NCBI GenBank assembly: GCA_945906915.1
Contig: CAMDSI010000004.1
Coordinates: forward strand, 1 to 34,943
Direction: 5' to 3'
Source: Spirosoma fluviale
GTDB lineage: Bacteria > Bacteroidota > Bacteroidia > Cytophagales > Spirosomataceae
Length of the DNA stretch: 34,943 nt
A program made the position numbers and the translations under genes. Of the stretch, positions 1-9,710 are shown piece after piece. The notes under the pieces were generated by a model. It saw nothing but the letters and a program-made list of their open reading frames with translations, did no database searches and was not told the DNA's origin. The first letter of the stretch is position 1, and each line of letters starts with the position of its first letter.

Positions 1-467
1 TGCTTTTGGACAAATACGAAAAAGAACATGACGATTATAATTCGATCATGGTGAAGGCTTTAGCGGATCGTTTAGCGGAAGCCTTTGCTGAATTATTGCA
101 CGAGCGTGTTCGTCGGGAATTCTGGGGCTATGCTTCTGAGGAGCATTTAAGCAATGAAGAGTTGATTTCAGAAAAATACGATGGCATTCGTCCTGCTCCA
201 GGTTATCCGGCTTGCCCTGATCACACCGAGAAGAAGCGATTGTTCGAATTATTAGATGCGGAAAAGCAAATTGGGATTCAATTAACGGAGAGTTATGCAA
301 TGTATCCGGCCTCTGCGGTGTCTGGATTCTATTTCTCACATCCGGAGAGTACGTATTTTGGTTTAGGTAAGATTGCCAAAGACCAGGTAACAGATTATGC
401 GAAACGCAAAGGCATGTCCCTAGACGACATCGAAAAATGGTTAAGCCCGGTTTTGAATTATGACTAA
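1..467 (+). CDS. metH: Methionine synthase (cobalamin-dependent), C-terminal activation domain; 5' truncated by window edge
   Basis: Protein has the MetH activation-domain signature ([15 protein letters not shown]..., [21 protein letters not shown]). It is followed by metF with an 8-bp overlap. The reading frame is open to the window edge. Confidence 0.93.
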   Translation, partial: LLDKYEKEHDDYNSIMVKALADRLAEAFAELLHERVRREFWGYASEEHLSNEELISEKYDGIRPAPGYPACPDHTEKKRLFELLDAEKQIGIQLTESYAMYPASAVSGFYFSHPESTYFGLGKIAKDQVTDYAKRKGMSLDDIEKWLSPVLNYD

Positions 468-1413
468 GATTACGAAATATTTTGAGCAAGCGGCTGGGAA
501 AACCCTTTTCTCGATCGAGATCATTCCACCGATGAAAGGCCAGCACTTGGGCGAGTTAATGTCGCACATCGAGCCTTTAATGGAGTTTAAGCCACCCTTT
601 ATCGAGGTGACTTACCATCGCGAAGAATATGTCGATAAAGTCGTGGATGGCATTTCTAAGCGTATTCCTATCCGCAAACGTCCGGGAACTTTAGGGATTT
701 GTGCGTCTATCATTCAACGCTTTCAAATCGAAGCGGTACCTCATGTTATTTGTGGTGGTTTTACGCAGGAGGAGACGGAGGATTTCTTAATCGATTTACA
801 CTATTTAGGGATCGAAAATGTGCTATTATTGCGCGGTGATCAAGAAAAAGGAGAAAGTCATTTTATACCCAAACCGGGCGGGCATGCTTATGCGAACGAA
901 TTAGTGGCGCAAGCGGCGGCAATGAATCAAGGAATATTATTGCACGAAGAAACGGAATCCTTACCTACGAATTTCTGTATAGGGGTTGCTGGTTATCCAG
1001 AGAAGCATATTGACGCGGTTTCTTTTGAACAAGATTTGCGCTATTTGAAGCAAAAAGTAGATGCGGGTGCGGATTATATCGTGACGCAGATGTTCTTTGA
1101 TAATTCGAAATACTTTGATTTTGTTAAAAAATGCCGCGAAATGGGCATTAAAGTGCCTATTATCCCAGGATTAAAACCTTTAGCAACTGAGCGTCAATTA
1201 GAGATTTTGCCGGAGATTTTCCATTTAGAAATTCCCAAGGAATTTGTTTCTGAGGCTCGTAAATGTGCAAATAACGCGGCAATCAAGCAATTAGGTATTG
1301 AATGGGCGGTGCAACAAGGCAAGGAATTAATTCAAGCTGGTGTTCCTGCTTTACACTTCTACACGATGAGTAAGTCTGATAGTGTACGCGCCATCGCTGA
1401 AAAATTATTCTAA
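460..1413 (+). CDS. metF: Methylenetetrahydrofolate reductase
   Basis: 317 aa; [24 protein letters not shown] and IPGLKPL match the MTHFR family. It overlaps the metH stop. Confidence 0.94.
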   Translation: MTKITKYFEQAAGKTLFSIEIIPPMKGQHLGELMSHIEPLMEFKPPFIEVTYHREEYVDKVVDGISKRIPIRKRPGTLGICASIIQRFQIEAVPHVICGGFTQEETEDFLIDLHYLGIENVLLLRGDQEKGESHFIPKPGGHAYANELVAQAAAMNQGILLHEETESLPTNFCIGVAGYPEKHIDAVSFEQDLRYLKQKVDAGADYIVTQMFFDNSKYFDFVKKCREMGIKVPIIPGLKPLATERQLEILPEIFHLEIPKEFVSEARKCANNAAIKQLGIEWAVQQGKELIQAGVPALHFYTMSKSDSVRAIAEKLF

Positions 1414-1769
1414 TGAAGGTCTTAGTTTACGGTGCGAGTACGAATCCGAGTCGATATGCCTATATCGCCACCGAATTATTATTGCAACATAAGCACGATG
1501 TTTCACTTGTCGGAATAAAAAAAGGGGAAGTCTTAGGTCTCATTATTCAACAAGATCAACCTTTGCTGAAAGATATCGACACAGTTACCTTGTATGTAGG
1601 CCCTGCGAATCAGGATGGCCTTTTTGAGTATCTTCAAGCCATATCACCCAGACGTGTAATATTCAATCCAGGAACTGAAAATCCGGATTTGGAAAAGGAA
1701 TTAGAACAAGTGGGTATTCAAATAGAAGAGGCCTGTACACTGGTTTTATTGCACACAGGCCAGTTTTAA
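1413..1769 (+). CDS. CoA-binding (CoA_binding_2 / YccU-like) protein
   Basis: 118 aa; VYGASTNPSRYAYIATELL...VIFNPGTENPDLEKELEQVGIQIEEACTLVLL. The start codon overlaps the metF stop (TAATG). Confidence 0.8.
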   Translation: MKVLVYGASTNPSRYAYIATELLLQHKHDVSLVGIKKGEVLGLIIQQDQPLLKDIDTVTLYVGPANQDGLFEYLQAISPRRVIFNPGTENPDLEKELEQVGIQIEEACTLVLLHTGQF

Positions 1770-1773
1770 GATC

Positions 1774-2025
1774 TTATTGAGCTGTTAACGTAAACTCAAA
1801 TTCCTCCATAATCAAGTTCGCTAATAACTTCTTGCAAGCGTTAGTTACTACCTCGTTTGCCTCAGCCTCGGATGATGCGTCCACACTTAATGTAATGTGC
1901 TTACCGATACGAACGCCAGCCACTTGGTTAATACCTAAGTTTTGTAAGCCAATAAGTACCGCTTTCCCCTGAGGATCAAGGATTTCTTTTTGAGGCATTA
2001 CGTTGATTTCAGCTAAGAATTTCAT
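1774..2025 (-). CDS. purS: Phosphoribosylformylglycinamidine synthase subunit PurS
   Basis: 83 aa; MKFLAEINVMPQKEILDPQGKAVLIGLQNLG...VRIGKHITL is the PurS pattern. Confidence 0.88.
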   Translation of the reverse strand: MKFLAEINVMPQKEILDPQGKAVLIGLQNLGINQVAGVRIGKHITLSVDASSEAEANEVVTNACKKLLANLIMEEFEFTLTAQ

Positions 2026-2738
2026 TATTTGTTTGGATTTAAAAGGAAAATAAGGCCGGACAGCAGGATATATGCGATCACTAAAACCGGAATTGCTGCA
2101 AATTTAAGCATAACAAGGGCAGCAATGCAAAAAATAAGGAAAATGAATTTTACTTGATTGCTTTTCCAATCCCAGGTCTTAAACTTAAATGCTAAAAGTG
2201 GTAATTCGCAGACCATAAGATAGCTCATGATGACTGCATAGAATAATAAGCCTTGGAACTGAAGAATATACGAACTGAATTCTGGTTGGAATTGTAGAAT
2301 TAAGGGTAATGACGCGATTAAAAGGCCATTGGCTGGGGTAGGGACTCCGATGAATTGATCGCTTTGGCGTGTATCAATATTGAATTTTGCCAAACGATAG
2401 GCTGACATTAATACCAACGCAAAGACCATAAATGGCTTATAGAATCCAAAAATACCCACACTGCATTGTGTCCCGCAGCTTTGTTCCACTAAAGAAAACA
2501 AGATAAAAGCGGGCAATACCCCGAAAGAAACCATATCCGCCAAAGAGTCCAACTGTTTTCCCAGTTCTGAATAAGCCTGCAAAGCACGCGCTAAAAATCC
2601 ATCGAAAAAATCACAAATGAGTGAAATGAAGATGGAATAGGAGGCACTCACTAAATCGCCTTGCATCACGAACCAAAGTCCGATGCAGCCAGCCAGCAAA
2701 TTGCCGAGCGTTAATAGGTTAGGGATTTCTTTTTTCAT
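2025..2738 (-). CDS. pssA: CDP-diacylglycerol--serine O-phosphatidyltransferase
   Basis: 237 aa multi-spanning membrane protein. CDP-alcohol phosphatidyltransferase motif CDFFDGFLARALQAYSELGKQLDSLADMVSFG. Confidence 0.9.
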   Translation of the reverse strand: MKKEIPNLLTLGNLLAGCIGLWFVMQGDLVSASYSIFISLICDFFDGFLARALQAYSELGKQLDSLADMVSFGVLPAFILFSLVEQSCGTQCSVGIFGFYKPFMVFALVLMSAYRLAKFNIDTRQSDQFIGVPTPANGLLIASLPLILQFQPEFSSYILQFQGLLFYAVIMSYLMVCELPLLAFKFKTWDWKSNQVKFIFLIFCIAALVMLKFAAIPVLVIAYILLSGLIFLLNPNK

Positions 2739-3376
2739 GCTTTTACGAATGGATTGGATACTTTTTCTTGACCTATGGTCGTGCTTCCCCCGTGTCCAGG
2801 GTAAACAATCGTTGATTCAGGTAAGGTATATAATTTCGTTTGAATGCTATGAACTAAATCAGCGTGATTGCATAAAGCGAAGTCAGTTCTACCGATACTT
2901 TGTCTAAATAACACATCTCCATCAAATAATAGACCTTCATTTTCAAAATACAAAGCCACGTGTCCAGGCGCGTGACCTGGCACGAATAAAATCTTGATTT
3001 CCATTTCGCCAATCTGTAGAATTTGATTGTCCTCGTACCAAACATCTACCTCAGAAGCTTGATAATGAGGAAAACCATACACTTGAGCCCGATTCGCTGA
3101 ATCTTTAAGTAAAGGTTCATCTTTTGGATGAAGGTAAAATGGGATCTTGTATTCTTGTCTAAAATACTCCACACCTAAAACATGGTCAATGTGCGCGTGG
3201 GTATTAAGAATATGTGTTAACGTAATGTTTTTTTCTTCAATGAAGCTTTTTAGCGTTTGACGCTCCTCAAAAGTGTAGCATCCCGGATCTACGATAATGC
3301 CTATTCCCTGGGAATCCCAAATGATATAGGTATTTTCTCGAAATTGATTTACGGTGAAGGCTTGGTGGAAAATCAT
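2735..3376 (-). CDS. MBL-fold metallo-hydrolase (glyoxalase II-like)
   Basis: 213 aa; THAHIDHVLG zinc-binding motif, FVPGHAPGHVALY, YPGHGGST. 4-bp overlap with pssA. Confidence 0.9.
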   Translation of the reverse strand: MIFHQAFTVNQFRENTYIIWDSQGIGIIVDPGCYTFEERQTLKSFIEEKNITLTHILNTHAHIDHVLGVEYFRQEYKIPFYLHPKDEPLLKDSANRAQVYGFPHYQASEVDVWYEDNQILQIGEMEIKILFVPGHAPGHVALYFENEGLLFDGDVLFRQSIGRTDFALCNHADLVHSIQTKLYTLPESTIVYPGHGGSTTIGQEKVSNPFVKA

Positions 3377-3383
3377 ACGTTAT

Positions 3384-4082
3384 TTATTTGCCTAAAAGGA
3401 ATATACATGGTTTTTTGTGTAAATCTGGTTGGTTTTTGGCCCAATCACTTGCCTTCTTTGTTTGAACAAATCCGTCAGGCGCTGTCACTTCGCAGGCAAT
3501 GCAAATTAAGGAATCCGGCGCACATTGCGCAATCAGATCTTCTAGCAGGGCATTGTTTCGATAAGGAGTTTCTATAAAGATTTGAGTTTGACCCCATTTG
3601 GCCACATCTCGATCTAACTGTTCGATTTTTCGAATGCGAGCGGCTTTGTCGATAGGAAGATAACCGATGAAGGCGAAACTTTGGCCAGAAAAACCAGATC
3701 CCATCAAGCCCAAAAGAATGGAAGAGGGGCCTACTAAAGGAATTACTTCTATGTTTTGCTGTTGCGCAATCGAAACCGCTAGGGCACCTGGATCGGCAAC
3801 ACCAGGGCACCCTGCCTCGGAAATAACGCCGATATATTCGACAGAACTATGTTTTTCATAAAAATTCTTAACCGTTTTAGCTTCGGTATCCTTATCTAGT
3901 ACTTCAAAAATCAATTCGTCTATTAGAATCCCTAATTTTAATTCACTGATGAACCGCCTGGCCGTACGTACATTTTCGACTAAAAAATGTGTCGTCTGTT
4001 GAATAGCTGCTAAGATTTGTGGACTCAATACATCGGAGGACGTATTTTCAGCAATCGGACAGGGGATGAGGTAAATTTTCAT
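3384..4082 (-). CDS. SAM-dependent methyltransferase, RsmI/tetrapyrrole-methylase family
   Basis: 232 aa; LIPCPIAE, GVISEAGCPGVADPGA, PLVGPSSILLGLMGSGFSGQSFAFIGYLP match RsmI-family proteins. Confidence 0.85.
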   Translation of the reverse strand: MKIYLIPCPIAENTSSDVLSPQILAAIQQTTHFLVENVRTARRFISELKLGILIDELIFEVLDKDTEAKTVKNFYEKHSSVEYIGVISEAGCPGVADPGALAVSIAQQQNIEVIPLVGPSSILLGLMGSGFSGQSFAFIGYLPIDKAARIRKIEQLDRDVAKWGQTQIFIETPYRNNALLEDLIAQCAPDSLICIACEVTAPDGFVQTKKASDWAKNQPDLHKKPCIFLLGK

Positions 4083-4840
4083 AAATACGATTGAAGCGCC
4101 TGCAAAAATAGCTCAGGTTGTTCTGCTTGCACCCAATGGCCAGCTCCTGGAATTTCTACCACTTCAAAATTAGGGAAAATTTCTGCAATGTATCGCTCGT
4201 CTTCGGGTTGAATGTAATGGGAATCTGCTCCTTTAATGAATAGGGTTTCCGTATTAGAGGCGTTAGGAACGAATAATTCGTGACCCACCACATCGATGTT
4301 TTTGGTGATAACTTTCAGATTGATGCGCCAGGCGAATTGTTGCTCTGTATCTCTGTAGAGATTTTTAAACAAAAATTGACGAACTCCTTCGTTTTCCTCA
4401 AATCGTTTCAGATGATCATTTGCTGCTTGTCGACTTTCCAGTGTGGTCAAATCTAAGCTATTTAATCCTTCTAAAATGTGCGTATGGTGCACCGGATAGA
4501 ATTTAGGCGCAATATCAACGATGACAATTCGGCTAGCTACACCAGGATGTAATAAATCGAATTGCATGACCACTTTGCCTCCCATGCTGTGACCAATGAG
4601 GATGGGATTTTCTAATTGATGTTCCTGAATGAATTCCAAAAGATCGGCAGCCATCACTTGGTAATCGAATTCGTCATCCCATGGAGATTGGCCGTGGTTT
4701 CTTTGGTCCAAAAGAAAAACCCGGTGATCCCTTGATATCGCTTTTCCAAATCCTAGCCAATTATCAGAGGTGCCAAAAATTCCGTGTAGTATAATTACCG
4801 GTGTTCCTGTTTCTCCCAGTGCGCGATAAAATAATTTCAT
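4079..4840 (-). CDS. Alpha/beta hydrolase (YbfF-like)
   Basis: 253 aa; ILHGIFGTSDNW, LDQRNHGQSP, GHSMGGKV nucleophile elbow, GAGHWVQAEQP catalytic His. Confidence 0.9.
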   Translation of the reverse strand: MKLFYRALGETGTPVIILHGIFGTSDNWLGFGKAISRDHRVFLLDQRNHGQSPWDDEFDYQVMAADLLEFIQEHQLENPILIGHSMGGKVVMQFDLLHPGVASRIVIVDIAPKFYPVHHTHILEGLNSLDLTTLESRQAANDHLKRFEENEGVRQFLFKNLYRDTEQQFAWRINLKVITKNIDVVGHELFVPNASNTETLFIKGADSHYIQPEDERYIAEIFPNFEVVEIPGAGHWVQAEQPELFLQALQSYL

Positions 4841-5878
4841 TTAGGAAAGGTATATAGCTTTTTCTTGTGGCTCCGTTAATTCGCCAATCGGACTCAAATC
4901 AAATCCATTTTCTTTTGCAAAGGCTTCAAATTCAGCCGTGTGCTCAGCTTCCACTGCAATTAACAGTCCTCCCGATGTTTGGGGATCTGCTCCGATGTAG
5001 CGCTGGCGTTCAGAGAATTCCTCGCTTAGGCGATCTCCATAACTCGCTAAATTGCGAGCAGTGCCACCAGGGAAGCAGTTGAGGTCTAAATAATGATCTA
5101 TGTTAGGGAGAAGCGGTAGATTCTCAAAGGCAATTTTAGCACTTAAACCGGATCCATCCGCCATTTCTACTAAATGACCAAACAAACCAAAGCCTGTCAC
5201 ATCTGTTAAAGATTTTACATAGCTCAAAGGCCCAAGCTTCTCTCCGAAATTATTCAATGTACTCATTTGCTTCACTGCGCGGCCTAAATCGCCAGGGCTA
5301 ACGATTCCTCGCTTTTGGCCTGTAGATAAAATACCTACGCCTAATGGCTTTGTTAAATAGAGCATACAGCCTTTAGTGGCCGAATCGTTTTGCTTTAAAT
5401 GTTCTTTACGAACTTTACCCGTTACAGCAAGACCAAAAATTGGTTCCGGAGAATCGATGGAGTGACCACCTGCTAAAGGAATTCCTGCCTCTGCACAGGC
5501 CGCCCGGCCACCTTCCAGGACTTGCGCTGCAATTTCAGGTGCTAACTTATCAATAGGCCAGCCTAAAATCGCAATTGCCAGTAAAGGGCTTCCACCCATG
5601 GCATATATGTCAGAAATGGCATTAGTGGCTGCAATTTTCCCAAAATCAAAAGGATCATCGACAATTGGCATGAAAAAATCCGTCGTCGAAATGACTGCCT
5701 CGCCATTTTGCCAATCAAATACTGCTGCATCATCCCGACTCTCATTTCCGACTAATAATAAGGGGTGATTAGCCTTGGGTTTGTCTGATTTTAGTATTTT
5801 ATCTAAAATCTGTGGCGATATTTTACATCCGCAACCCGCGCCGTGGCTAAATGAAGTTAATTTGATATTTTCTGACAT
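4841..5878 (-). CDS. selD: Selenide, water dikinase (Cys-type active site)
   Basis: 345 aa; [13 protein letters not shown] active-site motif with Cys (TGC GGA TGT codons), [53 protein letters not shown]. Confidence 0.93.
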   Translation of the reverse strand: MSENIKLTSFSHGAGCGCKISPQILDKILKSDKPKANHPLLLVGNESRDDAAVFDWQNGEAVISTTDFFMPIVDDPFDFGKIAATNAISDIYAMGGSPLLAIAILGWPIDKLAPEIAAQVLEGGRAACAEAGIPLAGGHSIDSPEPIFGLAVTGKVRKEHLKQNDSATKGCMLYLTKPLGVGILSTGQKRGIVSPGDLGRAVKQMSTLNNFGEKLGPLSYVKSLTDVTGFGLFGHLVEMADGSGLSAKIAFENLPLLPNIDHYLDLNCFPGGTARNLASYGDRLSEEFSERQRYIGADPQTSGGLLIAVEAEHTAEFEAFAKENGFDLSPIGELTEPQEKAIYLS

Positions 5879-5950
5879 GATGTGTTTTTTCTGCTGTAAA
5901 ATTATTCTATAAATAATTAAAAATTAAGTTTCTGTTAAATTAATACAGAT

Positions 5951-6013
5951 TATAGGACTATAAGAGGCTGCTTCTCTTAGGTTATTGCACGTTTTTTACA
6001 TTTTAGTCCTATA
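5951..6013. promoter_or_regulatory. Nested inverted repeat in the divergent selD / TonB-receptor intergenic region
   Basis: Outer arms TATAGGACTA (5951-5960) and TAGTCCTATA (6004-6013) are perfect reverse complements. Inside them is TAAGAG-GCTGCTT-CTCTTA. Confidence 0.5.
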
Positions 6014-6060
6014 TATCAATCAATTACCCCTATAAAAGGCAAAATACTTTTTAAAGATAT

Positions 6061-6092
6061 TTTGGAGTATTTGATTTTTCTCCCTTATTTTG
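6061..6092 (+). promoter_or_regulatory. Candidate Bacteroidota promoter for the TonB-dependent receptor
   Basis: TTTG (6061-6064), 20-nt spacer, TTATTTTG (6085-6092; one mismatch to TAnnTTTG), 43 nt upstream of the ATG. Confidence 0.5.
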
Positions 6093-6135
6093 CGGTTGCA
6101 TTACTTAATTAACTTTATAACTAAATTTCAATTTT

Positions 6136-9100
6136 ATGCAAAGAAGGTTTATTACTAAATCAGTGTTATTAGGAGCGTTTTTTGCTTTTATTATGGCACT
6201 ACCTGTTGGGCAAGCCTTTGCTCAAGGGTCTACAACATCCGCTTTGTCGGGTACCGTTGTGGATGAAAAAGGACAAGGGTTACCAGGTGCTACGGTAATC
6301 GCAATTCACGAACCTACGGGTTCTCGTTACGGTGCATCTACTCGTGGAGATGGACGTTACAACATTGTAAATATGCGTGTAGGTGGTCCTTATAAAGTGA
6401 CTATTTCATTCGTAGGTTACAAAGAATCTGTTCAATCAGGTATTTCTTTGACTTTAGCCTCAGAGCTTCGTCAAAACTTTAAATTAGAATTAAACCAAGC
6501 TCAATTAGAAGAAGTTAAGGTTGTTGCGTCTCGTTCATCTGTGATTAACTCAGGTCGTACAGGAGCTGCTACTACAGTTTCTAATAGTTCAATCACTACC
6601 TTACCTACGTTGAATCGTTCACTAGGTGATTTTGCTCGTTTAGATCCACGTGCAAATGGTTTGAACTTTGCAGGTCGTAATGCATTATATAATAACGTTA
6701 CCGTTGATGGTGCGTTCTTTAACAATGCCTTCGCTTTATCCCCTACGATTGGTGGTCAAGCAGGTGCTTCTCCTATCTCAATAGATGCGATTGATCAGTT
6801 CCAAGTTTTAATTGCTCCTTATGACGTACGTCAAGGTATGGCAACGGGTGCTAACATCAACGTAGTAACGAAATCAGGTACAAATGATTGGACTGGTTCT
6901 GCTTACTATTTTGGTACAGACCAAAACCAAGTAGGAAACAAGATTGGTGATGTAGTTAACCAATATGGTAACTTCGCTAGAGGTCAATTTGGTGGTCGTA
7001 TCGGTGGTGCTTTAGTAAAGAACAAATTATTTGTTTTTGCTTCATTCGAGCAGGAATTACAAACTCAACCAGGTTCTAACTTCATTGCAAGACGTGGTGG
7101 TTCTAATGCCGCTAACCAATCTGTTGCAACTGTTGAACAATTAGAAAGTATCAAAAGCCTTTTGAAATCGAAGTTTAACTACGATCCAGGTGCATATGAA
7201 GGTTGGGATAGAGAGAATTATTCACAAAAGGCGAACATTCGTTTTGATTGGAATATTTCTGACAAGCACAAATTTAACTTGAAATACAACTACCTTCGTT
7301 CATACGCTGATGTTCCTCCATCTTCATCTGGATCATTAAACGGTGGACGTAATCCTTCAGCTACGGTATTACCTTTCCAAGGTTCTTTATACCGTATCAA
7401 CAACAACTTAGATTCTTATATTGCTGAATTGAACTCTACGTTCTCTTCTTCAGTCGCGAATAACTTAACCGTTGGTTATACGCAGATGCGTGACTTCCGT
7501 CAATCACCTGTTAACAACACTCCGTTCCCTACAGTTGATATTGGAAACAATAACAATAACTCGCTTACTGCTTTTGGTTTCGAGCCATTCTCTGCAAACA
7601 ATATCTTAGATTCAGATATCTTCCAAGCATCTGATAACTTGACAGTTTATGCAGGTAAGCACGTATTTACTTTAGGTGCTGCGTATGAAACAAATGCATT
7701 TAGAAATGGTTTTGCTCCTAATTACTATGGTGGTTACCAATTCAAATCAGTAGATGATTTCATTGCATCTGTTAATACAGGTGTTTCAAATGCACTACAA
7801 TACCAACAATCTTGGTCTAACTACTCAACTTTCCCTTTTGCGGAGATGAAAGGTTATACGGCATCATTGTATGCGCAAGATGAATTCACTGCAGCGAAAG
7901 GTTTGAAATTAACATTTGGTCTTCGTGCAGATGGTACTGGTTTCCCAGTAGCTGACGATGCGAAGTATAATAATGCTTATGTTCCTAGCTTAACTTTCCG
8001 TAATAACACGGTATTAAGAACAAATCAATTGCCAGATTTCACCACCTTGTGGTCTCCACGTTTCGGATTTAACTGGGATGTGAAAGATGATAAGACGACT
8101 CAGGTTCGTGGTGGTTTAGGTGTATTCTCAGGGCGTGTTCCTTACGTTTGGTTGTCAAATCAATTATCAAATAATGGTGTATTATTTGGATCAGAGCGTT
8201 TGGCCAATCCGACTAATCGCCCTTTCAATGCGAACGTAGACGCATATCGTCCAGCTGTTGCAACTTCAATCATTCCTACTTCGTATAACTTAGCGGTAAC
8301 TGATCCTAACTTTAAATTCTCTCAAGTATTCCGTGCTAACTTAGCATTGGATAAAAGCTTAGGAAATGGCTGGTTAGTATCGTTAGAAGGTATCTACACA
8401 AAAGATATCAATGCTGTTTACTTAGAGAACATAAACTTACCAGATTCGAAAGTGAAAGCGGTGGGTTCTGATAGCCGTGTGATTTATTATACTTTAGGTG
8501 CTAATGGTTTACCTAGCTCGACTAAAAATAACCAAATTTATGGTGGAACTAGAGGCTTAAATGCTCCAACAACAGGAAATACGGGTTTAAATCCAAACAT
8601 TTCTGATGCGATTCTAATTAAGAATACGCAATTAGGTTATTCTTATGCTTTAACTGCAACGGTTTCAAAAGCATTTGATAATGGCTTATTTGCTTCCTTA
8701 TCATACACTAATTCTGATTCTCGTTCAGTAAATGACGGTGGTTCTATCGCTCAGTCACAATGGAGAGACCGTGTAGTTTCTGGAGATCCTAATGAGAACG
8801 TAGCATCTTATTCATCATACATGCAAGCACATCGTATCAATGCGTACGGATCTTACAAGTTGAATTACTTGAATGAGAAAGCAGCAACTACGTTTGGATT
8901 TACCTATTCAGTTGCTCCTGCAGGACGTTATTCTTATACCTACTCAGGTGATATGAACGGTGATGGTCAAAATAATGACTTGATGTATGTTCCTTATGGA
9001 GAAGGAGACATCTTATTAAAAGACTTAGCTGTTTCTTATAACGTTTCTCAGACATTTACTTACACTGCTGCACAGCAATGGATAGATTTAGATAAGTTTA

Positions 9101-9495
9101 TCTCTCAAGATCCTTATTTGAATTCTCGTCGTGGTAAATATGCTGAGCGTAACGGTGCTGAATTACCTTGGTCAGCTAACTTTGATTTCAAAGTAATTCA
9201 AGATTTCTATATCAATGTAGGTGGTAAGAAAAATACATTACAATTTACTTTAGATGTATTTAACTTAGGTAACTATGTCTCACCACAGTGGGGCTTAGGC
9301 CAATCAGCTATCCGTGCTAGTTTATTAAACTACACAGGAAATGATGCAACGACTGGTAAGCCTAGTTTCAACTTCCCTTACAGATATACTGGTAACCCTA
9401 CTTCATCTGTGCCTTTGACAGATTCATTCCAACGTAGCTTTGGTTTAGGATCAAGATGGCAAGCACAGTTTGGTGTACGTTATATCTTTAACTAA
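6136..9495 (+). CDS. TonB-dependent receptor, Oar-like, with N-terminal carboxypeptidase-regulatory-like domain
   Basis: 1119 aa; signal peptide; LSGTVVDEKGQGLPGATVIAIHEPTGSRYGASTRGDGRYNIVNMRVGGPYKVTISFVGY domain; plug and beta-barrel style sequence ending in ...QAQFGVRYIFN. Confidence 0.92.
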   Translation: MQRRFITKSVLLGAFFAFIMALPVGQAFAQGSTTSALSGTVVDEKGQGLPGATVIAIHEPTGSRYGASTRGDGRYNIVNMRVGGPYKVTISFVGYKESVQSGISLTLASELRQNFKLELNQAQLEEVKVVASRSSVINSGRTGAATTVSNSSITTLPTLNRSLGDFARLDPRANGLNFAGRNALYNNVTVDGAFFNNAFALSPTIGGQAGASPISIDAIDQFQVLIAPYDVRQGMATGANINVVTKSGTNDWTGSAYYFGTDQNQVGNKIGDVVNQYGNFARGQFGGRIGGALVKNKLFVFASFEQELQTQPGSNFIARRGGSNAANQSVATVEQLESIKSLLKSKFNYDPGAYEGWDRENYSQKANIRFDWNISDKHKFNLKYNYLRSYADVPPSSSGSLNGGRNPSATVLPFQGSLYRINNNLDSYIAELNSTFSSSVANNLTVGYTQMRDFRQSPVNNTPFPTVDIGNNNNNSLTAFGFEPFSANNILDSDIFQASDNLTVYAGKHVFTLGAAYETNAFRNGFAPNYYGGYQFKSVDDFIASVNTGVSNALQYQQSWSNYSTFPFAEMKGYTASLYAQDEFTAAKGLKLTFGLRADGTGFPVADDAKYNNAYVPSLTFRNNTVLRTNQLPDFTTLWSPRFGFNWDVKDDKTTQVRGGLGVFSGRVPYVWLSNQLSNNGVLFGSERLANPTNRPFNANVDAYRPAVATSIIPTSYNLAVTDPNFKFSQVFRANLALDKSLGNGWLVSLEGIYTKDINAVYLENINLPDSKVKAVGSDSRVIYYTLGANGLPSSTKNNQIYGGTRGLNAPTTGNTGLNPNISDAILIKNTQLGYSYALTATVSKAFDNGLFASLSYTNSDSRSVNDGGSIAQSQWRDRVVSGDPNENVASYSSYMQAHRINAYGSYKLNYLNEKAATTFGFTYSVAPAGRYSYTYSGDMNGDGQNNDLMYVPYGEGDILLKDLAVSYNVSQTFTYTAAQQWIDLDKFISQDPYLNSRRGKYAERNGAELPWSANFDFKVIQDFYINVGGKKNTLQFTLDVFNLGNYVSPQWGLGQSAIRASLLNYTGNDATTGKPSFNFPYRYTGNPTSSVPLTDSFQRSFGLGSRWQAQFGVRYIFN

Positions 9496-9530
9496 TAAAA
9501 AAGGGGACTTAGGTCCCCTTTTTTATTAGT
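9491..9530. terminator. Bidirectional intrinsic terminator overlapping the receptor stop codon
   Basis: ACTAATAAAAAAGGGGAC-TTAG-GTCCCCTTTTTTATTAGT; 18-bp perfect arms with a T tract. Stop TAA (9493-9495) lies in the left arm. Confidence 0.9.
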
Positions 9531-9563
9531 ATAGAGTATAGATTATAGAGCACAGATTATAGA
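9529..9563. repeat. Degenerate heptad repeat, 5 units (consensus about KYAYAGA)
   Basis: gtataga|gtataga|ttataga|gcacaga|ttataga. Confidence 0.7.
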
Positions 9564-9565
9564 GT

Positions 9566-9707
9566 TGGTTAACAAAAAAGGCGCAATCTGCGCCTTTTTT
9601 GTTGTATAGGAAATATTTTCCTCCGGACTGATTTCCTCTGAACTATTTGACTAAGCCGCAGGCGACTAGGACGAAGTCGACTAAGTTGCGAAGCAACGAC
9701 TCATTGA
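9566..9707. repeat. Intergenic repeat module, copy 1 (142 bp)
   Basis: Aligns with 9748-9874 apart from one 15-nt insertion and one substitution. Contains hairpin AACAAAAAAGGCGCA-ATC-TGCGCCTTTTTTGTT (9571-9603) and a GNA mini-hairpin array (9649-9707). Confidence 0.92.
9571..9603. terminator. Terminator-like hairpin, module copy 1
   Basis: 15-bp perfect arms, ATC loop, terminal T tract on both strands. Confidence 0.8.
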
Positions 9708-9710
9708 TTG

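Noticed and set aside
46-546. 166-aa minus-strand ORF
   Set aside because: Antisense to metH/metF; no recognisable domain.
3475-3810. 111-aa minus-strand ORF (and 3257..3577 plus-strand ORF)
   Set aside because: Overlap the RsmI-like and MBL coding sequences in other frames; low-complexity shadow translations.
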